36,632 nt of DNA from Neoluteolibacter marinus (GTDB taxonomy: Bacteria; Verrucomicrobiota; Verrucomicrobiia; Verrucomicrobiales; Akkermansiaceae). Where the stretch lies: NCBI RefSeq assembly GCF_014904755.1, contig NZ_JACZFQ010000041.1:1-36632 (forward strand), written 5' to 3'. Positions 26,670 to 35,100 of this stretch are shown here, in pieces. The notes under the pieces were generated by a model. The model was not told the DNA's origin. It saw only the letters and a program-made list of their open reading frames with translations, and did no database searches. Numbering within the stretch: the stretch's first letter is position 1; every line of letters begins with the position of its first letter. The position numbers and the translations under genes were made by a program.

Positions 26670-27755
26670 GTGCTCCCTGCGCTTACCGGTTTTGATCCCG
26701 CCGCCCTGGAGGCCTTTCTGGCCGCCGAGGGCCAACCCGCGTTCCGCAGCGGGCAGATCCTCAATTGGATCTGGAAGAAGAAGGCCGACTCGGTCGAGGC
26801 GATGACCAACCTGCCCGCCGGCCTGCGCGGGAAACTCGCCGAGTCGTTCCGCCTGCACGCGCTCGAGCACTCGCGGACGCATGGCAGCGAGGACACGACC
26901 CGCAAGTTTCTCTTCAAACTTCACGACGGACGCTACGTCGAGAGCGTGCTGATTCCCGCGAACCCGGCGCTCTACGGCGAGCGTTCGGACCGCCGCACGC
27001 TCTGTGTCTCTTCCCAGGTCGGCTGCGCCTACGGCTGCAAGTTCTGCGCGTCCGGATTGGCCGGATTCTCCCGCAACCTCGATCCGGCGGAGATCGCCGG
27101 GCAGGTGCTGATGGCGGAGCGGCTGTCGGGCGAGCGGGTCGACAACCTCGTGTTTATGGGCATGGGCGAGCCGCTGGCCAACCTCGACAACCTGCTGGCG
27201 GCGATCTCGATCATCACCTCGCCTTGGGGGCTCCATCTCGGCGCACGCCACCTGACGATCTCCACCTCGGGTCTGGTTCCCCAGATCCGCAAGCTGGCCG
27301 AGCACCCGCAGCAGATCCGCCTGGCGATCTCGCTGCATGGCGCGACCGACGATGTCCGGGGGCAAATCATGCCGGTCAACAAGAAGTGGGGGACGGCGGA
27401 GCTGTTCGACGCGCTCGACTACTGGAACTCTCGTAAGAAACAGCACCTCACGCTGGAGTACATCCTGATCGACGGGGTGAACGATGATCTCGGGCAGGCC
27501 CGCATCCTGGCCGGCCATGCCCGCCGGCTGAAGGCGAAGGTGAACCTGATCCCCTACAACACGGTGGAGGGTCTCGACTGGAAACGTCCTCCGGAACACC
27601 AGTGCCGGGCGTTCCGCGACATTCTCCGGAACGCCGGGGTGGCCGCCACCTTGCGGCTGGAGAAGGGCCACGACATTTCCGCCGCCTGCGGCCAGCTCCG
27701 GCTCAAGCAGGAGACGGAGGAGGGGATCATCGAAGCGCCGGTCAAGCGGCGGTGA
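26670..27755 (+). CDS. rlmN: dual-specificity 23S rRNA A2503 / tRNA A37 C2-methyltransferase
   Basis: This 361-residue radical SAM enzyme makes 2-methyladenosine in 23S rRNA and some tRNAs. The 4Fe-4S cysteines are C119, C123 and C126 (VGCAYGCKFC). The methyl-carrying cysteine pair corresponds to C112 (LCVSSQ) and C340 (ISAACGQL). Other family strings are FMGMGEPLANLDNLLAAISI, TISTSGLVPQIRKLAE, LAISLHGATDDVRGQIMPVN and YILIDGVNDD. The start codon is GTG at 26670. Its last 14 nt overlap the end of the convergent COQ4-like gene. Confidence 0.96.
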   Translation: MLPALTGFDPAALEAFLAAEGQPAFRSGQILNWIWKKKADSVEAMTNLPAGLRGKLAESFRLHALEHSRTHGSEDTTRKFLFKLHDGRYVESVLIPANPALYGERSDRRTLCVSSQVGCAYGCKFCASGLAGFSRNLDPAEIAGQVLMAERLSGERVDNLVFMGMGEPLANLDNLLAAISIITSPWGLHLGARHLTISTSGLVPQIRKLAEHPQQIRLAISLHGATDDVRGQIMPVNKKWGTAELFDALDYWNSRKKQHLTLEYILIDGVNDDLGQARILAGHARRLKAKVNLIPYNTVEGLDWKRPPEHQCRAFRDILRNAGVAATLRLEKGHDISAACGQLRLKQETEEGIIEAPVKRR

Positions 27756-28335
27756 CCCCGGCCACCAGCCGGCGGCAGGCCGGAATGCGGGGATTTCTCG
27801 CGGCCTCGATCTCGTAGTAGGCTTGGAGCAGGCCTTCTTCGACACCGACCCGCCGCCGCACTTCCCGCAGCGGGAAGTCCATCAGGCTCGTGAAATCGAC
27901 GCTGTCGAGCGGCTGGCAATCCGAGACGGACGCGAGATGAACTGCATCGCGGAACACCCGCCCGGCGGCGGGCGGGAAGCGATAGGGTTTCGGGTAGAAG
28001 CGTCCCGCGACCCGGCCGAAGACCTCGGTCGCTGAACTCCGCATCCGCTTGCTCGATCCCATCGTGAAGCCGACGACGAAGGCCTCGTCCATCAGCGTGG
28101 TGCCTCGGCCCAACAGCAGGTGAATGCAGTCGTGCTGCTTGAGCGTGACGCGGCCGCGGAAGAGGGACAGCGGTGGCACGTCGAAGGCGGGATTCTCCAT
28201 GACCCTCACGATCCACGGAACCTCGGCCTGGGAATTGCCGATGGAGAGGAGCCGTTCCATGCCCTCGCGGAGGGTGACGTGGCCTTCGCGCAGCGGCAGG
28301 AAGAAGCTCTGCAAACCAGGATGATATTCTGGCAT
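27742..28335 (-). CDS. COQ4-like protein with HDxxHx11E metal motif
   Basis: This 197-residue protein lacks a signal peptide. Residues 68-84 read HDCIHLLLGRGTTLMDE, which fits the COQ4 metal-binding pattern HDxxHx11E exactly (H68, D69, H72, E84). The mostly helical sequence around it (DEAFVVGFTMGSSKRM, FPPAAGRVFRDAVHLAS) also fits that family in length and style. COQ4 acts in ubiquinone synthesis in eukaryotes and proteobacteria; Verrucomicrobia are generally thought to use menaquinone, so the role here is unclear. The gene lies 43 nt downstream of the tandem nucleotidyltransferase on the same strand and is probably co-transcribed with it. The start codon is part of a small hairpin (28334-28350). 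The family call rests on one motif plus fold style. Confidence 0.55.
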   Translation of the reverse strand: MPEYHPGLQSFFLPLREGHVTLREGMERLLSIGNSQAEVPWIVRVMENPAFDVPPLSLFRGRVTLKQHDCIHLLLGRGTTLMDEAFVVGFTMGSSKRMRSSATEVFGRVAGRFYPKPYRFPPAAGRVFRDAVHLASVSDCQPLDSVDFTSLMDFPLREVRRRVGVEEGLLQAYYEIEAARNPRIPACRRLVAGVTAA

Positions 28336-28350
28336 GGGAGACTATCCCAT
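28334..28350 (-). repeat. inverted repeat over the start codon of the COQ4-like gene
   Basis: Read on the minus strand, ATGGGA-TAGTC-TCCCAT is a perfect 6-bp stem with a 5-nt loop. The second arm ends in the first two bases of the ATG at 28335. In the mRNA this hairpin could hide the start codon and make expression depend on translation coming from the upstream gene. It may be chance. Confidence 0.35.
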
Positions 28351-28378
28351 TTTCCGCGGCCCGATGCAAGCGGCCGGC

Positions 28379-30199
28379 TCAGGCGGCGAACTCCTCGCGG
28401 AGCCCGACCAGCAAGGCGTTGACCCGGTCCCGGTCGGGATGCTCGGGGAGCGAGCTGTCCTTGAACGCGTCCTGGACCCGGGCGAGCTGCTCTTCCGCCC
28501 GTGCCACGAGATCCTCGTAGGCGAACTCGCCGGACCGCACGCGGAGCAGGAAGTCGCGGTTGGGCCGGCGCACGCGGATCACGCCTTCGGTGGCGATTTC
28601 GCCGGCCATGTCGAGCAGGCGCAAGGTGTGCATCAGGTTCTTCGAGTCGTAGCCCCGCCCGTGGCTGGCGTTGGTGGCGAAGCGTTCCTCGTTCCTGCGT
28701 CCCACCCATTCCCAGTACTCGCGGTGGGCCTTGCAGTGGGCCTTGAAGGCGTCGAGGTTGAAATGCATCCAGGCAAGTGGCACGGCGTCCTTCGGGACAC
28801 TGCTGAAAACCAGCGTGTCGGGGTCTTTCGGCGACACCAGGCCGCGGAGCTCGGCACGGGAGTCATCGTAGATCGCGAACATCCCGGCGGCGTGCTGGAC
28901 GGCGGTGAGGCCGCATTTCCGCGGGTCGATGCCGCGCGCGGCCAGCCAGTCGAGAACAGGGACGCTGCCCTGTGCTTCCGGGACATGGCAGAAGCTTAGC
29001 ATCGGCCGGCGTTGCTCCGGCTGGGGGTTGACGATTTTCTTATTGAGTCCGCGGGCCTTGCGGATCTGGCCCATGGCGTATTCGCCGAAGGTCCGGGCGC
29101 AGAGCTTCGAGAGGAAAACCGAGGGCTCCAGCCGCGCGAACAGCGGGTGGCGGTGGCGGATGCAATCGTCCGGCATGGCCAGCAGTTCCATGGCGTTCGG
29201 GTTGTTCTTCAGCAGCAGCGACACGAAGTGGCCGAGTTCGTAGTAAACTTGGTCGCTGCGCTCGTCGGCGACCTGCTCGATGGCATCCAGCCCGAGCAGG
29301 AAGGACCGGGGCGCGACAAACACCCCGCGGCGGTCCTCGTCGGAACCCGCGATCGCGGTGCCGTAGGCCTGGCTACCGGCGACGCTGTCCAGCAGGAGGA
29401 GATCCGGCTGGCGGACGCGATCGAGGGTGAAGGAGGATGGTAGGGGCGGTGTGCTCGGACCCCGGACTTCCGCGCGGAAGAGTTGGTCGAGCAAGGAGGC
29501 GTCGGGATGGACCTGGGTGACGTCGGGATTCGCGGCAAGGGCCTCGGCGAGGAAGCTGTCGAGGCATTCCAGCCGGGGCATGCGCTCGTTTTCGAGGGTA
29601 TGGGTCTTGTGGTCGAGCAACCCGGGAACGAGCTCTAGGATCTCGGGTGGTGCCAGCGGGATCAGCTCGGCGAAGGCAACCGGCGGGATGCCGCGGCCCG
29701 CGGAGATCCAGCGGGCGCAAAGAATCGCGCGGAGGGCGTAGAGGTAGTCCTTGGCGCGGACCTCGGCGGCCGCGAGTTTGCCGAGCACCATCTGCCGGGC
29801 GAGACCGTGGTAGTGGTCGTGGGCGGCGCGCGGGGAGAAGACGGCCCGTGCCGTCGCCTGCCAGCGCTCGCGGAATCCCGGGTCCGAGCGGTAGACGACC
29901 GGCGAATGCAGCCACTCGACCAGCGCCCCGTTCGACTTGCCGAGCAGGCGGGCGGCCTTCCGGATGTCCCAGCCACCGGCGTCGAGGTCACCGTCGGCCA
30001 GCGGCAGGTAGATGGCTTCGGTGCTGGCGGCGACCGAAAGGTAGGTCGCTTCCGGCCGCACGAAGAGGAAACGGATGTCGTAGTCGCTGTCCGGCGAGGC
30101 GAAGCCCCAGGCGCGGCTGCCGGATTCGCAGGCATAGGGGATGCGCACGCCGTGTTGGCGTTCGATCCGGTCGAGGTAGGCGGCAATTTCGGCGTCCAT
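28379..30199 (-). CDS. tandem double nucleotidyltransferase (RlaP/YcgL-type, Pol beta superfamily)
   Basis: This 606-residue protein starts at the ATG at 30199 (MDAEIAAYLDRIERQHGVRI); a TTG 45 nt upstream would add non-conserved residues. It holds two Pol beta-type nucleotidyltransferase modules. The first (residues about 1-245) has GSRAWGFASPDSDYDIR with D39 and D41, as in predicted nucleotidyltransferases of COG3541 (YcgL). The second (about 262-606) has GSQAYGTAIAGSDEDRRGV with D287 and D289, as in RlaP-like proteins. Later strings KKIVNPQPEQRRPMLSFCHV, YDSKNLMHTLRLL and FEYEDL-like FAYEDLVARAEEQLARVQ also fit the RlaP group. Such enzymes are proposed to act in RNA repair or modification. 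No RNA ligase gene is nearby. The COQ4-like gene follows after 43 nt. Confidence 0.85.
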   Translation of the reverse strand: MDAEIAAYLDRIERQHGVRIPYACESGSRAWGFASPDSDYDIRFLFVRPEATYLSVAASTEAIYLPLADGDLDAGGWDIRKAARLLGKSNGALVEWLHSPVVYRSDPGFRERWQATARAVFSPRAAHDHYHGLARQMVLGKLAAAEVRAKDYLYALRAILCARWISAGRGIPPVAFAELIPLAPPEILELVPGLLDHKTHTLENERMPRLECLDSFLAEALAANPDVTQVHPDASLLDQLFRAEVRGPSTPPLPSSFTLDRVRQPDLLLLDSVAGSQAYGTAIAGSDEDRRGVFVAPRSFLLGLDAIEQVADERSDQVYYELGHFVSLLLKNNPNAMELLAMPDDCIRHRHPLFARLEPSVFLSKLCARTFGEYAMGQIRKARGLNKKIVNPQPEQRRPMLSFCHVPEAQGSVPVLDWLAARGIDPRKCGLTAVQHAAGMFAIYDDSRAELRGLVSPKDPDTLVFSSVPKDAVPLAWMHFNLDAFKAHCKAHREYWEWVGRRNEERFATNASHGRGYDSKNLMHTLRLLDMAGEIATEGVIRVRRPNRDFLLRVRSGEFAYEDLVARAEEQLARVQDAFKDSSLPEHPDRDRVNALLVGLREEFAA

Positions 30200-30369
30200 G
30201 GGCACCGGGGGTGTAGCGGGAGGAAACACTCCGGACAAAGCCAAAGCCGCAGGTTCCTGCGGCGGCGTGGCGACTTTCGATCTTGTTTCAACGGCGCCTG
30301 CGGCCGAAACTCTTAGAACCGCGGATTCCTTCCGGAGACGGCGGATCCGGCGAAACCCACTCCCACATC

Positions 30370-31047
30370 ATGAAAAACAACTCTTTGGTATCAACGGCGG
30401 CCGTTCTCCTTCTGGCACTCGGCAACTGCGGTCTGCTGTCCGCCGGTTCGGTGCGCTTCCTCCTTCTGGATGAAGCCACGGCTTCCCGGGAACTCGGATT
30501 CCAGGATGCCAAGGGGATCAAGAAGCTGGAGAACCTGAGCTCCGGCGAATGCTCGGCGCCGCAAGACTTTGACAAGGGGGAAGGAGCGCTGCAACTGGTC
30601 GCCATGGACCGCGAGTCGCCCGATGGAAAACCGGTGGCCACGACGGTTGTCGTACCTGACGGCATGAAGGCGCCGCTGGTGCTGATTTCGCCGGACGAAA
30701 AAGAGGCGGCGGGGGTGAAGGCGCTCGCCGTCGAGGACAGCAAGGCCGGATTCCCTTGGGGCAGCATCCTCTTCGTCAATACCACCGGGCAGGCGCTGGT
30801 GATCCGCCACGGCGAGGACGAGACGGAGCTCGCCGCGACTCCGGCATGCCAGGTGGTCAAGCCGGGAGGAGAAGCACGCAACATCAGCGTGCAGGTCGCC
30901 AAGCAGGATGACCCCGGGAAAACCATCTACTCGGCGATCTGGGAGCACGACCCGAATGTCCGCAAGCTGGCCCTGGTGGTTGCCGATGCCGACGGTGCGA
31001 ACTTGCAGCTCAAGGTGATCCCCGAGGACCGCCGGCTCGAAGAGTGA
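30370..31047 (+). CDS. secreted protein of unknown function
   Basis: This 225-residue protein starts at the ATG at 30370 with a signal peptide, MKNNSLVSTAAVLLLALGNC, ending near LLSAGS. The mature part is rich in beta-type segments (VRFLLLDEATASRELGFQDA, GALQLVAMDRESPDGKPVAT, WGSILFVNTTGQALVIRHGE, TIYSAIWEHDPNVRKLALVV). No catalytic motif or transmembrane segment is seen apart from the signal. It is transcribed divergently from the nucleotidyltransferase gene across a 170-nt gap in which no convincing promoter was found. A strong terminator follows 18 nt after the stop. I recall PVC secreted proteins of similar size and style but no named family. Confidence 0.8.
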   Translation: MKNNSLVSTAAVLLLALGNCGLLSAGSVRFLLLDEATASRELGFQDAKGIKKLENLSSGECSAPQDFDKGEGALQLVAMDRESPDGKPVATTVVVPDGMKAPLVLISPDEKEAAGVKALAVEDSKAGFPWGSILFVNTTGQALVIRHGEDETELAATPACQVVKPGGEARNISVQVAKQDDPGKTIYSAIWEHDPNVRKLALVVADADGANLQLKVIPEDRRLEE

Positions 31048-31064
31048 TCCCCGGGATCAAACGC

Positions 31065-31097
31065 AAAAAAGCAGCGGCCCGGAGGCCACTGCTTTTT
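31065..31097. terminator. bidirectional rho-independent terminator
   Basis: An A6 run, then GCAG-C-GGCC-CGGA-GGCC-A-CTGC, then a T5 run. The stem is 9 bp with one C/A mismatch and a 4-nt loop. On the plus strand it ends the secreted-protein transcript (stop at 31047). On the minus strand it has a T6 run and can end the HAD phosphatase transcript, after the structured segment at 31101-31209. Confidence 0.85.
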
Positions 31098-31100
31098 CAT

Positions 31101-31209
31101 GCGGTGGATGGCCACAACCTTGCCGGAGAGAACCCAAGAAACCCCGTTTCGGTCGTGGCGGCACCGCGATGGACTGGCTGTAAAACCCAAGAAACGACCA
31201 ATCCACCGC
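31101..31209. repeat. 109-bp intergenic element with terminal inverted repeats and an internal direct repeat
   Basis: The element is bounded by GCGGTGGAT (31101-31109) and its perfect complement ATCCACCGC (31201-31209). Inside, AACCCAAGAAAC occurs twice in direct orientation (31131-31142 and 31184-31195), and GGTCGT (31151-31156) can pair with ACGACC (31194-31199). It has no coding potential. It lies between the bidirectional terminator and the end of the HAD phosphatase gene, so it would be the 3' UTR of that gene on the minus strand. It may be a folded 3' UTR RNA or a small MITE-like repeat; no target-site duplication is visible. Confidence 0.45.
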
Positions 31210-31240
31210 GGACCATCCGCATTACCAAGGAAAGCTTTCG

Positions 31241-32035
31241 TTATGCCAACGCTGGAACATTTTCCAAAATAAATGAGTCCGGGATGCGGCCCACGTTTTC
31301 GACCACCAGGTCCGGCTGATAGGCGAAATTCCGCAGGTCCTGGCGGCGGGTTCCCCCGCTGAGGACCAGCACGCTGCGGTAACCCATCTGCACGGCGCCG
31401 AGGATGTCGGTCTCCATGGTGTCGCCGACCATCACGATCTCGTCGGTGCGGAGTCCCATCTCCTTGCGAGCCGCCCGCATCATGATCGGGCTCGGCTTGC
31501 CGACGGAGAACGCCTCGACGCCGGTGGCGCGTTCGATCATCGCGACGATGGCGCCGCAACCCGGGCGGGTGCCCTGCTCGGTCGGACAATTGGGATCGAG
31601 ATTGGTGGCAATCAAACGCGCGCCTTTCTCGACCAGGCGCACCCCGCGTTCGATCATCTCGAAAGTGAGCGTGCGTCCTTCACCGACGACCACGAAGTCG
31701 GCGTCGTCGTCCACCACCGAGTAGCCGTTGCGATGCAAGGCCGCGGCGAGGCCGTGCTCGCCGATGACGTAGGCGGTGCCGTTCGGTTTCTGCGATGCGA
31801 GGAAGCGGGCGGTCGCCATCGCGCAGGTGAAGACCTCGTTTTCGCTGGCCGGGATGCCGAGCCGGCGCAGCTTCAAGGCGACGTCGCGCCTCGCGCGCTG
31901 CGAGTTGTTCGTGAGGAAGCGGAACGGGATGTCGTGCTTCCTGAGCCGGGAGATGAATTCGCTCGCTCCGGGGATGAGCTTCGATCCCCGGTAAATCACC
32001 CCGTCCATGTCCAAAAGAAATCCAGTGCGTGCCAT
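31241..32035 (-). CDS. HAD-IIA family sugar phosphatase, NagD-like
   Basis: This 264-residue phosphatase starts at the ATG at 32035 (MARTGFLLDMDGVIYRGSKL). Upstream in-frame starts would add non-conserved residues. Motif I is LLDMDGVIYRG with nucleophile D9 and acid/base D11. Motif II is FLTNNSQRAR, the motif III lysine lies in VGKPSPIMMRAA, and motif IV is VGDTMETDILGAVQMGYRSV. The C2-type cap (ATNLDPNCPTEQGTRPGCGA) marks the NagD subfamily. It probably dephosphorylates a sugar phosphate or nucleotide, but the substrate is not determined by sequence. Termination is probably at the bidirectional terminator at 31065-31097. Confidence 0.93.
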   Translation of the reverse strand: MARTGFLLDMDGVIYRGSKLIPGASEFISRLRKHDIPFRFLTNNSQRARRDVALKLRRLGIPASENEVFTCAMATARFLASQKPNGTAYVIGEHGLAAALHRNGYSVVDDDADFVVVGEGRTLTFEMIERGVRLVEKGARLIATNLDPNCPTEQGTRPGCGAIVAMIERATGVEAFSVGKPSPIMMRAARKEMGLRTDEIVMVGDTMETDILGAVQMGYRSVLVLSGGTRRQDLRNFAYQPDLVVENVGRIPDSFILENVPALA

Positions 32036-32177
32036 GCCGGCGTCCAAGCGTCTGGCATGCCACTTGGATGCCGGTGGCGGCCGGAATTCTGCGGGCATTT
32101 CATGCCATGCCCCGATATGGGTGACCCGCTTGAATGTCGGGTCAAATTAGGGAATCAGCCCTGCGGAATCGGCATAG

Positions 32178-35100
32178 CTATCGGGTAAACGGATGCTGCT
32201 CGAGGAGATCCTTGGTCGAATAAAAATCGACCTTTTCCTTCGTGGCCTCGCGGATCTTCGCCACCGACTCCGGCTTCACGGCAGGCGCGGTATTGCCGAA
32301 GTGGTTGCGGACGTAGGTGAGCACGCCGGCAACTTCACGATCATCCAGCATCGGGCCGAAGCCCATCATCGGCGGAACCCCGTTCGAGGGATCAAAGGTG
32401 GTGCCCTTCACGGTGATCGGGCCCCACAGTCCTTTCAGCACGAGCTTGATCAAGCGCTCCTCGTCGCCGGTGACCCATTCGCTGCCGTCCAGCGGCGGGT
32501 AGATCTTGTCCTGACCCTTGCCGTCCGGCTGGTGGCAGGTGGCGCAGTGCGCCTCGCGGCCGTAGACCTCCTTGCCGATGCGCCAGAGTTCGAGATCGGC
32601 GGCGGCAAGTTTCGGCTCCGGCTCTGCCGGCGTGGCGGGTTTCGCGCCGAGTTCAAGGGTGCCGTCGAGGTAGCCGGCGGCAACAGGGTTGCCGGTGAGG
32701 TCGAGCGCGCCATCCTTCTTCAACTCTTCGATGTCGTCGCCGAGGGTCAGGAAGGCGGTCTTGATCGCTTCCGGCATCCACTTGCCAACCGGGTGCTTGA
32801 GCGCCTCGAGCAACACGGTGGCGCCGTCGGGATTGTCGAGCCATGACGCGGCGGCGATGGCTTCCAGCCGGACCAGCGGGTGGGGATCGCCGGCCGCCTT
32901 GAGAAGAAGCGCGGTGTGGTCGGGGATCTTCCGCCAGGCGTAGCGCAGGACGTGGACGGCCGCGGCGCGGGCCTGATGGGATTTGGCACCGAGGCAGAGC
33001 CCGAGGATTTCGCGGTCCACGCGGTTCTGCGCCCAGGTCACCCACAGGGCTTCGGTGACATGGTGCTCGTAGCGGGGGTCGGAGGGGTCGAGGGTGTCGA
33101 TCCATGCCCTGGCCGCGGGCGCGACGATGTCGGCGGATTGGCCGCGCAATTCCCGGCGGGCGCGGTAGCGGGTGCGGTACTCGGGCTCCTTGAGGGCGGC
33201 GAAAAGCGCGGGAACCGAGGCGCCGGCGATGGCCGGGGCCTCGACCAGCGGGCGCGTCTTGTGGGAGACCCGGTAGATCCGGCCGCGGGCGTGGTCGCGG
33301 TTGGGATCGCGGGCCGAGTGCTGCATGTGACCGACCAGCGCGTTGTGCCAGTCGAGGATATAGAGCGAGCCGTCGGGCGCGAACTCCAGGTCGCAGGGGC
33401 GGAAGTTCGGATCGCTCGAGCTCACGAGGTCGCCGAGGGCCTCGCCGGAAAAGCCGCCGTCGTCTTCGTGGAGGCGGCTGACCGAGGTGCCGAGGAAGCC
33501 GATCGCGTTGTTTTGCATGAAGGCGCCCTGCATCTCGTCCGGGAAATGGCGGGACGATACGAACTCGGCCCCGGAGGTCGGCCGCGAGCGCTTCGGGGCG
33601 AAGGGGGCGATCTTCTTGATTTCGTGGCTGAACGGCGCCTTTACCGAAAGCGGCAGCGCCCACCAGTTGTTCCCGTCCGAGGCGTCGCCGATGAAGCACT
33701 GGTCCCAGTCATCGAAGGCGATCCCCCAGGGATTGTTGAAGTAGGTCTGGACCGTCCGCTCGAGCCGGAACGACTGGGGGTCGAAGCGCCAGATGCCGCC
33801 GCCGGTGCAGCGCTGAGGGCCGTAGGGCGTCTCGACTTGGGAATGCAGGAAAACGCCCTCCGCCATGTAGATCGCCCCGGAAGCGTCCGAGGAGAAGGCG
33901 CTGATTGCGTGGTGCGTGTCGTGGGGGTCGAAGCCGTTTAGAATGTAACTGCGTTGATCCGCCTTGCCGTCGCCGTTGGTGTCGCGGAGGTAGATCAGGT
34001 TCGGCTCCTGCGAGACGTAGACGCCGCCGGGTGCCAGCTCGAAGCCGATCGGCAGGTGCAGTCCGTCGGCGAAAACGGTCTGCTTGTCGGCGCGATGATC
34101 GCCGTCGGTGTCCTCGAAGATCAGGATCTTGTCGTCGGGCAGCGGGTCGCCGGGACGGTAGTGCGGGTAGCTCGGCATGGTGCAGACCCACAGGCGGCCG
34201 AAGTTGTCGAAGGTCATCTGCATCGGGTTCGCCAGGTCCGGGAAGTCCCGTTCGTCGGCGAAGAGCTCGATCTGGAAGCCGTCCATCACGGTGAACTTCT
34301 CCAGGGCCTCCTTGCCGCTGAGGTATTCGATCGGGCGGGTGAAATTCGTCTCCACCGGGTCGAGCGCGCGGGTCTTGGCGTCGGCGGCGGCGAGGTCCAT
34401 CTCCTTGCCCGCGACCGCTTGCCAGATCGCCTCGTCGCGGACCGCGGTCATTTCACGGATCTTCTCGATCTCCTGCGGGTAGTTGAAATTGCCGTAGGGC
34501 TTCCAGCGCCGGCCGTAGGCGTGGACGCCATTGAGCATGCGGTGGTCGTTTTGCCAGAACCACGACTTCTCGACGACCCGTGCGGCGACCTTGTTGGGAT
34601 CGGCCAGCAACAGGATCTGGGCGGGTTGGTAGAGGGCGTCGGCGAGGAGGTAGGCGATTTTCACGTCGCCGACGTCGTTCAAGGCGAAGCCGTTGGTCGT
34701 GAGTTTCGACTGCGAGTCCTTGAATAGGGCAAGGGTGGGGTTGAACAGGTCGATGAAGCCGACCTGGCGCTTGGCGGCCACCTCCTTCATGACCTCGGTA
34801 TAGAGAGCGAGGTTGGCGTTCTCGCGGGTGCCGTCGGGCAGGTCGTAGCCGCTCGAGAGGTCTTCGAAGGCGATCGGCGAAACCAGCACCAGCCGCGGCG
34901 CGGAGTTGCCGTTGTACTGTTGGGCGAGGGTATGGGCGACGAAGGTATCCAACTCGGCGCGATACTTTTCGGTGCCGGCGGGACCTTCGAAGGATTCGTT
35001 GTAGCCGAAGAAGGCCAGGATGGTGTCGGCCTTGCAGGTCGCCAGCCACTCGTCCTCCGACGGGTAGTGGCCCTCGCCGCGGTGCTGGTTGAGCTCCGGG

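Noticed and set aside
32100-32177. GACCCG...CGGGTC hairpin between the HAD gene and the 1067-residue gene
   Set aside because: The stem is 6 bp with a 9-nt loop and no T-run on either strand, too weak to call a terminator.
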